Shown one piece after another: positions 46,573-57,867 of a DNA stretch of 64,000 nt (its first letter is position 1; every line of letters begins with the position of its first letter). Origin of the DNA: Clavelina lepadiformis (lineage: Eukaryota; Chordata; Ascidiacea; Aplousobranchia; Clavelinidae); contig NC_135247.1 of NCBI RefSeq assembly GCF_947623445.1, positions 19,284,501-19,348,500 on the forward strand. The letters run 5' to 3'. A program made the translations under genes and the position numbers. The notes under the pieces were generated by a model. It saw only the letters and a program-made list of their open reading frames with translations. It did not search any database and had not been told where the DNA came from.

Positions 46573-48023
46573 ACATGATGATGTCTATTGTAGAGTACCT
46601 GTGATACTTGAAGCTATCTCACTGTTAGCTGGTTGTAGACCTACGGGATACCCCAATCTTCAATTTGTAGAAAGCGCAAACTTTGAAAATGCAAAGTTTG
46701 TTAAACTTTGAGTATTTACGTTTAGCTCGTAGTTAACTAAAAGCCGCTTAGAAATACCTTCAAAATGAAGTCAATTGATCCAGCTTTGAGCTTGCAGCTG
46801 GCAACTTTCAGCGTTTTAGTGCATGTAAATTTAGTGTAGATTTCTAGTTTAGCAGCAAAATACGTCACATTAAAATGATTGATGCAATGTGGGATGTTTA
46901 TGCGTATAACATCTGCTAAACAGTGTAAGAGTTGTCTTAAAATATAGGGTTTAAATGGAAAATTAATAACTGTAAATTCTGTATTTGGCAATATGGCATT
47001 TGTACACGTATCGTATAAAACTACAGTTATAGCCTATGCGCTGCAAAAATGTTTAAAAAGAATCTTCCCATCCTCCTGTCTTTGAAAAATTTTCGATATT
47101 TCAACTTTCACCTTCGGGAAGCTACAGCGCAATGAAAGACATTACGCTAGATATGTGTGGCATTGAACTGTTCCTGATCCACCACTGCCACTTGATATTA
47201 TTTTGTTTTGCCGAAGCACAGGCATAACTTGACGAGGATAAACGTCTCAAAAGATCGTCTGTGTGCTTTCTAGTCTAAAAGACGTCTGACTCGAAGACGC
47301 GTACAGGCAATAAAGAGGAAAAACAATAATTCTTTGCGCAAATAAACGTGGTGTTCTGCCGCTATCTAGCGGAGATGGTGGTGAACGCTACAATGGATCA
47401 AGACTGTGTTTTAAAGTCTATTAGTCGCAGTGGGTAGCAGAGTAAAATCAACTGATCATGATTGTGAGTTGTGACTGGTGCAGGGCTAAACGACGTATAA
47501 AGTTATATACAACTCAAACCAATTAATCATAGAATGCGTCATAATTACCATAATTAAACAAAAATTGTTGTAAGAAAGTTACTTTTGATTTTTGAAATAT
47601 TCATACAGACTATTAAAATTCTGCAATAACTTTTAAATTGCTGTCATTGGTATTGTGACTTTTTAAGGTTTTTGCTGGAAACACCGGTCGTAATTATTTT
47701 CCAATAATTCCTTGTCGATTTGCTTCAATCTTGTCTTAGCCTTGGCCAATAGACTGGCATACTGCCGGTATGGCTTGAATATAGGACCATGTACTGAGGC
47801 CACGCAAATTAGAATTATAGCGTAGGATCTAGGAATAGGATTTTATATTAGAAGCAAGTGCGTAGCTCGTGCGTCAACACCTAGGCTGCTTGCCCCACCT
47901 ATAAGCCTATCTGTCGCGTTCGGCTTGGTAGGCTAGACTGTTCAATATTTGTCTTGAAATTGCAGCAGATTTTTAGCACAATAATTCAGTAATTATAAGA
48001 TCAACTTTTTAGTTGAGACTTTG
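46573..48023. other. Intergenic, adhesion GPCR to USP20/33
   Basis: AT-rich sequence containing the receptor 3' untranslated region and the likely USP promoter. Open frames are short and none resembles a protein family. Confidence 0.5.
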
Positions 48024-51000
48024 ATGGCTTGTCTGCATTTACCTGAGGTTTGGGACAAGTCAAAAAGTGATCTTTTGAGGAAGTCCGAGGTATGTTTGTG
48101 CCAGACTGCTAACTTTGCAAATATCATTCTTCTGAAACTTTGCACTCTTAATAGTGTTTATGAGTGTGCCTGATATTTTGTATTCAGCAATTTAAATGTA
48201 CAGTGGCTTGTACTTGAAACATATTTGTACTCATGTTGCTTTGTTCAATGGTAACCACAGCAATGAGAAATGCAAAAATTATTTTTTGTTTCTAATTTCT
48301 ATGTGACGTCTTTGAAGAAAAGTTTTGATGAACTTTGAGATTTCTGCCTTCATAAATATTTTTATTGACAGGAAAGTTGTCAAGTTTGTCAGAGGACAGG
48401 ACCTAATAACTGGGCATGCTTGCAGGTTGCTTTGGACATTTTTTGTTGTTAAACCGTTTCAATGTGAATTGATTGAACTTATTTCAGTGCCTTGTGTGAA
48501 ATATAAGTTGTCATTATCAAAGAAATTTTCATAGGTCGGTTGTAATTTTGTTGGTTGCCCAGTGTCTGCTTCCAACCACAGCTCAACTCATTTTGAAGTA
48601 AGTTTTGTGATTTTGTCTGCTTGGTTTCGTTCAAGATCTTGGTGGCTATATCAGAACCTTGATCGTTTTGATTGAATTCACAGAAAGAAGGTCATTCAGT
48701 TGCTGTTAACTTAAAGTCGTTCCGCATCTGGTGCTACATTTGTCAAAAGGAAGGAAAAATCCCAGAATACTTCCAAGCTGTTGAAATGGTACGTGCACGG
48801 TTGGAAGTTTTTATTAGTTTGTATTTTAAGGCCTGCTTGTTTGTTTTAGAAAAAACTTAGAGCGTTGAAAGCTGATGGGCTTGTGAGGGAAAGTGCAGCG
48901 GCAGCAGAAGGTTTGCGACTGGTTTCAACAAGAACCAACCAGATTTGTTTTTCAGTAAGATTTTGGCTCGTTTGTGTTGAGTTTTTATGATTAAAATGTT
49001 CCCAGAAACGAGAGAAGACGAGGCGAAAGAATCTTTAATATCTCGTTGTGAAGACTTGGCTGCAATAGAGTTCACATCCCTGCAATCTCTTGACCTCGCG
49101 TGGGACTCGATGGATGACTCAGTGATAAATGACTTGAACCAAGGACTGACTGGCCTTCGTAACCTCGGCAACACGTGTTACATGAATGCTGCCCTGCAAA
49201 GTCTCTCCAACTGGTGAGAGGCACAAACCTGACACATGCACGTACGGAATTGGGCCACATGACCTTTTTATTTGCAGCCCCCACCTCACCCTCTACTTCT
49301 TGACCCTGGCCAAGTACCACGCAAGCAACCCCAAGAAGATGATGACACGTAGCTATTACAAAGTATGCTAACGTGCTTTAATATCATGTTTGGGGAATTA
49401 CCATAAAAAGGGATTGAGTCAAATATTTGCGATCTTTCTTAAGGTTAAGGGTTATCTAGCTGCACTCGCATCGGGAATGGTTAATTTTAATTATCTTTAA
49501 GACCTCATCGCGTCATCTTTTCACCTCCACTGAAACTAGGCTACCATATGCTACAACATATTTGTTGCAAATCGTGGCCATTTTTTAAACTGCTAAGGAC
49601 TTTTGCTACTGAAAGTTCAGGCGCCCTGGACTAGACCCTGTTATTAAATTTAGCTTTTATTTGTGGTAACTTTAAACATGCGGCATATTTTTCACAATCT
49701 CAGCTCATAATGCAAATGTGGCGCGGCTCGGCTTGTGCCAGCGTCACCCCATCCATGGTCAGTTCAACTCTTAAAGCAATCAACCCTTCATTTCGGGGTC
49801 ACCAGCAGCAGGTACTGAGCTCTGATGTTTATAAGATTTTCCTGTGTTCTTGACATTTTCCCTCTTGCTCCAGGACACTCAGGAGTTCCTTCGATGTTTC
49901 ATGGATTGTCTTCACGAGGAGATGAAGCATCCCATCCATGACTCCCATCCAATGAAGGGGGCTGGAGATGCCGGGGTGATTTGTTGATTTGTTGAACCCA
50001 CGAGTCAAGATGACATTTCCTATTTTTACATAAAATTTCTTTGTTTTGTCACAGAGTGGTTTGTTGACTTCGTCTCACATGATCAATCAGAAGTTGAGTG
50101 ACGAAGCCATCTCGTTGACTTTGAAATCTTCTTCATCGAATGAAAGTCCAATTTCAACAAGTGAAGATGATGTCAATAAAATGTAATTATAACATCTCTT
50201 ATTTGTTGATTGGTGCAATTTAAAGGATGCAACTTCCATTACTATGGTTACCTTATTCTCATCAATAAAATATTCCTCACTCAGGTTGTCTTCAGAAAGC
50301 CGTGCTGCGATGAACCAATACTCAAAGGTGAGGATCCATTTTCTCTATTTCCCGCCTCCTATTAACTTCCGGACTTCATTAGGAACTTGATCAACTGCAT
50401 GCATCGGGGTCACCATTGTTCCGGAGCTCATCGCTGCCATCAATCTCGAAGTTTGTGGATGAGGACATTGGTGAAGGGAGGGTGAGGAAACGGACAATCT
50501 CATCGCGATCCCCTACCCCCCGCAGGAAGGAGATGGAGGATGAGGAAGGTGAGGAGCGGACATTGTGTAGAGATTGACAACCTTTGATCCTTTGACCATG
50601 CTCTTTAGACAGAAGAGAGCTACAGAAGAGCGTGGAGTACAGCAGTGTGATCTCAGACATATTTGACGGAACCCTGAGGAGCTCCGTCCACTGCAGAACC
50701 TGCCTGTCCGTCTCCCACACGAGGGAGACATTCCAGGTAAAAATGCTGATACCGCAATAGTTGTTTATTTCAAGGACGTGTAGCAGCAGTTGATTATCAA
50801 TTACACATAATATTACTAGACCAATGGTTCCCAAACTATGGTACGCGTACCACTAGTGGTACACGAAGGTCTTCCAGGTGGTACGCGAGCAAGTTATCAA
50901 GTTCACACCAAACGATCACAAAAGATCTTTTATTGTCGTCGGCATTATTTTAATTCAAATAAATTAGGTAGAGCGTGAAATTTCATGCTATATTCTCTAC

Positions 51001-53899
51001 TGAATACTAATTCCTTAGGGTATTGACGCATTGGATTGTAAAACAGGGTTTCTTTGTAACGAAATAGAACGTCATTAATTACTACGTAGCAAATCCTTGA
51101 AGTCAGTTTTTGTAATACCTTAGTTATGCTGTAGCACTGTAGCGAGGGCGGTAAAAGTTCGACTAATTTTTGTTTAATATTCACGAGCCTTTAGTAAACA
51201 TTTTGCCTATCATTTTTTATTTTTGAATTCTGGAGTTTTGTCGGATCACCTACAATGTAGGTGGTACGAGAACGCTGCATGAACCAAAAAAATGGTACGC
51301 GAGTAGATAAAGTTTGGGAACCACTGTACTAGACGGGTGCGATTAGTTTTTTTGTCGTTTCTATTGTTAGTCGACTATTGTCAAACTAACGCCTCAATCT
51401 TATGATTGCCTTCATAACTAAATGATTGGCACCGAGGTAACCAATCAGATTAAGAATAGAGTGAGATCATGAAAGAGAACAAACAACATCAAACTCACCA
51501 ACTTTCATCTGCATTTATCACACGCGTGACACATCATGGCGTGACACATCATGGCATGACACGTCTACCGCATGATCTCACTGCAAGGTTCTCTCATACC
51601 AGCATCGGACCATCACTCGTAATGTTTTAATGACAACATCTTGGTAATCGACATCATATTTGCTCATGCAGGATCTTTCTCTTCCGATCCCGGGCAAAGA
51701 TGACACGGCACGACTCCACGGATTCTCACAAGCACCCCTCCATCTTGTTACTACGGCGTCCTCTAGTGGCCCATGTGCTGACTCCGAGGGGTACGGAAGC
51801 GGTCTATTCAAGGTCTGGGACTGGTTGAAAAGGTCAGAGGTTACTTGTGATTGTCATCCGGGGACCAACCCTTTCTTAATTATGATGTCATTTATGAGGT
51901 CGCATTTCTATAATAGAAATAAAATGAGGATGCAAAGTAGGATTTTGGCATAAAGTGTCATGGTGGGGTGAACGGTGCAGGAGCCGACTAATTCAGTGTT
52001 TGTCAAAATTAAACTTGATCAAATTATTTCCTTCCTGACCCATGATAAGCTCGGATTGAAAAATTTGGGAACTTCAAAACATAATAATATGTCTATGTGC
52101 AGAAGGAATTTGCCAACAATGCAACTCGACTTTAAGAAGTTGCTGTGATTTGAGCTATAAATAGTTCAACATTGCTGTGTGCGGTATTGAGTATAAATCC
52201 ATGCTTGACATTAATCGTTGCCATGGTGACATTATATATTGCGCAGTTGGATCTGGGGACCGGAAGTGACGTTGGTTGATTGCCTTTCCGCCTTCTTCTC
52301 TGCTGATGAGCTGAAAGGGGAGAATATGTACAGCTGTGACAAGTGTAAAAAGTACACTCACTGCTGCGTTAAAACGCCGCCGAGTTTCTACAGGATATTT
52401 TGAGACTGTGATTTATTCTTCAGACTTCGCAATGGTGTGAAATATTGCCGCTTGTTGGAGCTACCCGAAGTCCTCTGCGTTCATTTGAAAAGATTTCGTC
52501 ACGAGTACCTCACCTCATACTCCACCAAGATATCTTCGTCTGTTGTTTTCCCGCTCCAGGTGCTAGTGACGTAGCGTGATATGGGGATGGTTGTCGTGGC
52601 CAACGTATATTTCTAACGACTGCTGCGACCAATTGTGTAACCACTGACGTCATCTTTGCAGGGGCTTGACCTGAGCCAATACGCGGCCCCGGACTGCGCG
52701 TCCCGGCAAAGAGTCTACGATCTCTCGTCAGTGATTGTCCACCAAGGAAGCGCAGGAGGTAATTCCTCATTGTCACGTCTTCACTCGCACACACTGCAAC
52801 GCATTTCTCTGCGCAGGTGGTCATTACATTTCCTACTGCAAAAATCCCCGGAACGGAAACTGGTACGAGTTCGACGATCAATACGTCACACAGGTCGACG
52901 CAAGCGCAGTAGCCAGCGCAGAGGCTTACGTTCTCTTTTATAGGTTTGTTGTGATGTCATGGCTCACTTGCCCCCTCACGCTATGCGCTGACCTTTAAAC
53001 TTTAACAGCAAAGTGACCAGCACAGAGGTCATCCAAGGTCGGGAGAACGTGGTCGCCCTCCAGCGGTCAGCCGATCGGCCGGCGCTAATGAGATTTTACG
53101 TCTCTCTGCAGTGGATGGTCAAGTTTCAAACATTCGCCGAACCTGGACCAATCAACAACGATTACTTCGTTTGCCCGCACGGAGGTCGGCCATTGTGACG
53201 TAATTACTCCGATTTCGTTAGACTTATAACGTAATATGTTTCGGCAGATGTGAAGCCTGATCTGTTCGCGGACATTGGTGACAGGGTTTGTTGCGTCACA
53301 GAACAAGTGTGGCATGTCATGCATGAGCGATTTGGGGGAGGCCCCTCTGTATCCCATCTCCAGCCATGCGTGACTTGTATCCAGGAGAGCGAGATTTTAC
53401 GTAAAAGGCGGGAAACAGAATGTGCGACGTACAATGAGGTTGGTGACGTCAGTTATTGTATAGCAAGCACCTTGGGTGTAACTCGATTTCATTCTTTCAG
53501 CTCCGTAACAAATACGGCTCCGCCACCAACTACATAAGCATGGCTTGGTTCCGCAAGTGGCAGAGCTTTATCCAATCAGACGAAGGTTTGTCATGTGATA
53601 ATTATGTTATTATGACGTCACACTTACCTTGGTATCCCTGCATTTTCAGATCCGCCCGATGAAATAGACAACGGTCCGATCGCGGCTAGCAGGGATGGAA
53701 TTATCACCTTGCGTACTGGTAAGATGTATAAGTCGCCCCATGTTGTCGCTTTTACTGATTTTATGACGTCATAGATGGCGATTATGGTGTGATAACAAGG
53801 GAGGCATGGAACTACTTGCATTCCAAATATGGTGGTGGTCCGGTGATTGCCCGGCAGTGCAACCAATTTTCTGATGACGTAGAGATGGACGTTGATTAA
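48024..53899 (+). CDS. USP20/USP33: Ubiquitin hydrolase of the USP20/USP33 type, 23 exons
   Basis: Cytosolic deubiquitinase of 862 residues. Exons: 48024-48089, 48372-48425, 48535-48597, 48684-48788, 48850-48910, 49006-49213, 49278-49362, 49704-49811, 49874-49975, 50055-50182, 50285-50327, 50383-50548, 50609-50736, 51672-51832, 52247-52351, 52424-52559, 52662-52758, 52817-52943, 53009-53184, 53248-53438, 53501-53585, 53650-53718, 53775-53899. An N-terminal UBP zinc finger ([28 protein letters not shown]) precedes the USP core. The core has the cysteine box [18 protein letters not shown] (Cys about 174), [13 protein letters not shown], zinc-ribbon CRTC and CDKC pairs, and the histidine box GGHYISYC (about 606). 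Two C-terminal DUSP domains follow ([27 protein letters not shown]). Vertebrates have two paralogs, USP20 and USP33, which act on substrates such as HIF, receptors and ROBO. This gene looks equidistant. Introns host a hAT MITE. Confidence 0.96.
50814..51334. mobile_element. hAT MITE in USP20/33 intron, TSD TACTAGAC
   Basis: Element 50822-51326 (505 bp) with ends CAATGGTTCCCAAAC and, reversed, CAGTGGTTCCCAAAC. It is flanked by identical TACTAGAC at 50814-50821 and 51327-51334. The interior is non-coding and contains palindromes such as GGTACGCGTACC. The 8-bp duplication and CAGTGGTTCC-type ends assign it to hAT. It sits between exons ending 50736 and starting 51672. Confidence 0.93.
51526..51563 (+). 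repeat. 15-bp unit, about 2.5 tandem copies
   Basis: GTGACACATCATGGC at 51526-51540 and 51541-51555, then a partial third copy. It is intronic in USP20/33. Confidence 0.85.
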
Positions 53900-53903
53900 T
53901 AAA
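53898..53903 (+). terminator. Poly(A) signal overlapping the USP stop codon
   Basis: The TAA stop at 53897-53899 runs directly into AATAAA, sharing two bases. This implies a 3' untranslated region of only a few tens of bases, unless a later site is used. Confidence 0.6.
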
Positions 53904-54227
53904 ACTGATGATTGTGTAACTTGTTTCTTCTCGTCGTGATGTGGTGTTTAATTTAATGCCCTGACCCCGGGGTGGCTACCAATATTTATCCACCTGCTTA
54001 TGATAACGTGTTGTTAAAACCTCTTGCATGGTATGGAGTTTTACTTGCTGTGATATAAATATATGAAACTACGTCACAATGAGAAAATGAAACGGGTATT
54101 CACGTTATTGCAGCTAACTGACGACACATCGATGGTCGTTCAGTCTGACATAAATGCAATAATGTCATATAACTTACAACATGGTTGGTTAGTAGTGGTT
54201 ACGTCTTTTGGGTAAAAGTTCGTTAGA
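53904..54227. other. Intergenic downstream of USP20/33
   Basis: No gene or repeat was recognised before the next transposon. Confidence 0.5.
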
Positions 54228-54545
54228 CTTTAGACCAGGGGTTCCCAACCGGTGGTACGCGAGCAGCTCTCCGTTGCATGCGATAAACAGTATAGTAGTA
54301 TAACAATTTAATTTTGAGTTGCTAAAATATGCGAACAACACTTTTATTTCTTTCCGTACTAAATTCTCTGCACTCAGTAAGCTACTTTTGTCGATCTTGC
54401 TCCCTGCTGTCATTGTTATTAATACAATGCTGCTGTGCGAATATTGGATCAAATTAGTTGTTTTGAAAATAGTGGTACGTGTTGACAATCCGTGGTGGCT
54501 AAGTGGTACGAGAACATAAAAAGGTTGGGAACCCCTGCTTTAGAC
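54228..54545. mobile_element. hAT MITE, 302 bp, TSD CTTTAGAC
   Basis: Element 54236-54537 with ends CAGGGGTTCCCAACCGGTGG and, reversed, CAGGGGTTCCCAACC. It is flanked by CTTTAGAC at 54228-54235 and 54538-54545. It shares the GGTTCCCAA core and GGTACGCGAG with the USP intron element, so both belong to related families. It lies between the convergent USP20/33 and IFT43 genes. Confidence 0.93.
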
Positions 54546-54737
54546 CGATACAACCAAACAAAGAAAGAATCCATGAATGCTTTCCGCAGGATGCGCTACT
54601 GCTTTAGATCTAACTCATTTCATTCCTGATATAATACAACTCCCCACATTATGGACGTGTGTCTTAACATAGCAGGTTGGTAAACAGAAATACAAGTTTC
54701 TTCAATAAGATGTGCACAGTGTAAGATAAAACAGACA

Positions 54738-57700
54738 TCAAACAACTCTGTCCGTGTTTGATTTACGGCGGTCTCCATCATGAGATGACGGCTTCATTGC
54801 TGTTGATACATCGGCGAATAATCTTCCCCAATCCCATCCAACGTCCTTCTCCTCCCTGACCTCGGCCTCCGATGACAAATTCTTCACTAAAACCTTAAGA
54901 TCAATGTTGCCATCAAGTGTCCGGAATGCTGACCGATTCATCAAATCCACGTCAAGTTCCCTGCAATGATAAGACGTACTTGAAGGTTTGAGCACCATGC
55001 TCATGATTACAACCCGGGTTCGATACAGAGTTGTGCTATTGTTGTAAGTAATGCTCTTGAGCAAGACATAACTAATTTCAAATATACGAGCAAGACGACA
55101 TGAAACTGGATGTGGTGTCCTTTAAAACTTGCTTAACTCCAGCGTCTTGGAATCATCGCGAGTTAGTTTTGTAAAAAACTTTTTAAGTTCCATGATAAAG
55201 TTTGTAAATTACTAAACCAAAAAGGATTTTCACATCTACGCAACTTTTAATCTTTAGTAAAAAACTGATCAAGCATCTATTTAACTTTGATAACTGAAAG
55301 AAAACATGGCATGGTTGTTATCAGCAGCACCAAGAACAGGCTCACTAGCTCGCCTGTCACTTGTTATTTTAGATAAATCTGATTGAAAGGGTTTTATTTT
55401 ATTCTTTGGTTTTAAAATTCTACACATCAAAAACAATTCTTATGGCAACTGATCTTACTTGTAAGTCGCGATGCTGGTCGAAATCTCAGGGGCAACGGCG
55501 ACCTCTTGTGTCATGTCATCATCATTAAGATCATCGAGATCAGGAATCTCCTGCATCTCATCGTCATCTGATTTGTCGCTTTCATTTGCAATCAGTCTTG
55601 AGTCAAAGATATCTTCGGTTTGGTTTGTCTTGCTTGTATTCCAGCCCATCTGGCGCCGAGGTGGCCTCATTACTGCACTTCTTGGCTTTTCTGATAACCC
55701 TTCATCTGTATTCATGGCAACATCATCTTCTTGGGGGTCAAGATCCACATTAAGTTCTGCCCTCAGGAATGTAAGAATACAACCGTAAATCCTTTTGAAG
55801 TAAGCAGACTGGAGTCTATCATAAGTTTCTGACAAGACTAAATGCCAGCGTGTACATATAATATTACAATCAATATCTTCAGACTGAGGAAATCTTTGCA
55901 AAAGTTATAAATACAATGATCCCGTTACGCTAGGGTGCCGGTTACTTGTCTTTTGTTCTAGTTCTGATCAGGGCTGGGGAGCCGGAGCTGGAGCCTTTTT
56001 AAACATTTCTTGTGGAGCCGGAGCTGGAGCTGGAGCTACAAAATATTTATCAGCTCCAGCTCCAGTATTGAATATAACAAACTTTAATAATTTGTCTTAG
56101 CTGCTATTTTTAAAACCTCATGCTGCAGTGCAGACTTCTAAACCATTGCATCCTACTGTGACAAATGCTACAAAACGCTCTTAATGGAGCCGGAGCCGCT
56201 GTTTAAAAGTTTATAGCTCCGGAGCTGGAGCTAGTGGATGAATGCTTGATAGCTCCGGAGCTGGAGCCGGAGCCTATGCTTTTTTGCAGTGGCTCCCCAG
56301 CCCTGGTTCTGATGGACCCGAATGGAAAATAGGGCAGCTTTTAATGAAGAGTTGCCGTGCACAGAAGCCTCGATTCTTTGTTTCTAATAAACTGACTGTC
56401 AAACAACCAGCTTTTCTTTGTTTGCTTATGATAAATCGGTGCGAAAATAAAAAATTGATGTGCACGTAAATAAATCTCGTGTGTGCAGCTGCTACAGTTT
56501 CGAGTATGGCTGTTGGATAGCATATACATTTTTTTATCTATTTTTTGATATTTTTATATTACACAAATTTGGAACTGTTCACCTGATCACTTGAGTCATT
56601 GAACAGAAGCGTGTTTTATACCTTGCTGAAGAGGGCGTTACATCACAATATGTTGCATTACATCACAATACATGTCGGCTCGGTAGCCGAGTGGTTCGAG
56701 GGCTGGCCTCGCAATAAATGAGGCTCAGATTCCGATTTCAATGCAGATGGTGCTGTGCCCTTGGGTAACGCGCTAATGAAACTTGCTCAGTCCACTTGTC
56801 AGCCTACTCAGTAGATCTGGTGGGCAGTTCTAAATGCGGGTAATACTATAAAACAGTCAAAAGCCAAAATAAAAAAATGTGTGACATTTGGAAGTTGCAA
56901 AAAGACAAGCTCGGTAACCTGGGCTGGATCGATGAGGAATCATCACCGGGTTTAACTCATGAAAAAGACTTTCATCAGTCCCGGGACATCATCATCATTC
57001 CATACTATACAATGGTAGTGCAACTGGGAAGTCAGATACGTTTTAGATTTTTTACAAACCACAGTTTCAAACAGCTTCATCACTAAGCCAATACATCTAA
57101 AAACGTGCATACCAATACCTTTACATGTAGAAAACATCTAGATCAGAATACCAGCGAAGTGACTATTTCACAAGTGTCCGTTAATCGAAGTTGCTGGATC
57201 ACAATACGGTGACTGGCAGATATTCAGTGATGGGTTTATCACTCTTGTTTTATACGGACAGAAGATTCTGTGGTGTAGTGGTTAACAATGGGGCTCATAT
57301 GCTGGAGGCCTCGGGTTCGAATCTTGCTATTGTTTCAATTTTTTTTATTTATTTAAATTTATTTTTTATCTAATTTAGTCATGAGAGGTGAGAGTTTGGG
57401 TCGGAGGGGATCAGTTTTAAATTAATCTAGACTTTGGGGAAAAAATGTGATTTTAAGTTGAAAAATGCCGTTTATTTCAATTTGCAGCCTAGCAAGAGAA
57501 GTGAGAGTTTAGGTCAGAAGGGATTAGTTTTAGGTTAATAAAACCTTTGAATACATTAGTACGTCGTTTTTCGTTGTAAATTCGCATACATTTCGATTCA
57601 CTGGCTAGCGTAATTGCCGTTTACCGTATTCGTAATTTCTTACTTCGGTAAACGGCGCCGGTAATATAAGTGTCTACTTCACCATCCGCCGTCTACCAAA

Positions 57701-57867
57701 GTACCTATTTCCAAAATCGGTAACCAGCAGCCGGTGAAATAGAAGCTGTCGACTGGCAGAGCTATGAAAACCAGCCGAATACACGCCACACTGTAGAAAC
57801 TACAAACCTGGACTCTCATTAGCTCGAGCTCTTCTACCTTTCTTTGGTCGTGACTTTGTTGAAGCAC
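54738..57867 (-). CDS. IFT43: Intraflagellar transport protein IFT43, first exon missing
   Basis: Subunit of the IFT-A complex, which drives retrograde transport in cilia. Recognised exons are 57867-57808, 55756-55459 and 54960-54738, read right to left with matching phases. The first gives [17 protein letters not shown], matching the SRAKMGRRAQ segment of IFT43. The second gives [10 protein letters not shown] and [20 protein letters not shown]. The third gives [30 protein letters not shown] and [20 protein letters not shown], the most conserved part. The exon with the start codon should lie between 57868 and the FOXRED1 start, but I could not identify it with confidence. A hAT MITE, a SINE and a tRNA-like sequence lie in the 2-kb intron 55757-57807. 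Confidence 0.92.
55961..56313. mobile_element. hAT-like MITE, 337 bp, TSD GTTCTGAT
   Basis: Element 55969-56305 with 15-bp perfect inverted ends CAGGGCTGGGGAGCC, flanked by GTTCTGAT at 55961-55968 and 56306-56313. The interior is rich in CGGAGCTGGAGC-type units near both ends, like subterminal transposase sites. It is inside the IFT43 intron and non-coding. Confidence 0.93.
56675..56878 (+). mobile_element. tRNA-derived SINE
   Basis: The head has a perfect RNA polymerase III A box TAGCCGAGTGG (about 56693) and a degraded B box near GATTCCGATTT. A body with CCCTTGGGTAACGCGC and CTCAGTCCACTTG resembles conserved middle parts of many animal SINEs, followed by an A-rich tail. No clear target duplication was seen. 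Confidence 0.65.
57264..57336 (+). pseudogene. tRNA-like sequence (pseudogene or SINE head)
   Basis: Contains an A box TGGTGTAGTGG, a perfect B box GGTTCGAATC and a CAT triplet at the anticodon position, so it is Met-like. The acceptor and anticodon stems do not pair properly, and the T stem relies on G-T pairs. A T-rich run follows at once, as for a pol III terminator. A functional tRNA is unlikely. Confidence 0.5.
57385..57542 (+). repeat. Two diverged copies of a short block
   Basis: A block with GTGAGAGTTTGGGTCGGA and GGGGATCAGTTTTA near 57388 recurs in diverged form (GTGAGAGTTTAGGTCAGA) near 57502. Both are next to the tRNA-like sequence, perhaps parts of one old repeat. Confidence 0.6.
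57616..57656. repeat. Inverted repeat, 11-bp perfect arms
   Basis: GCCGTTTACCG at 57616-57626 and CGGTAAACGGC at 57646-57656, with a 19-base loop. It may be the remnant of a small palindromic element. Confidence 0.85.

Noticed and set aside
57264-57336. Functional tRNA-Met gene
   Set aside because: A and B boxes are good, but the acceptor and anticodon stems do not form, so it is listed as a pseudogene or SINE head.
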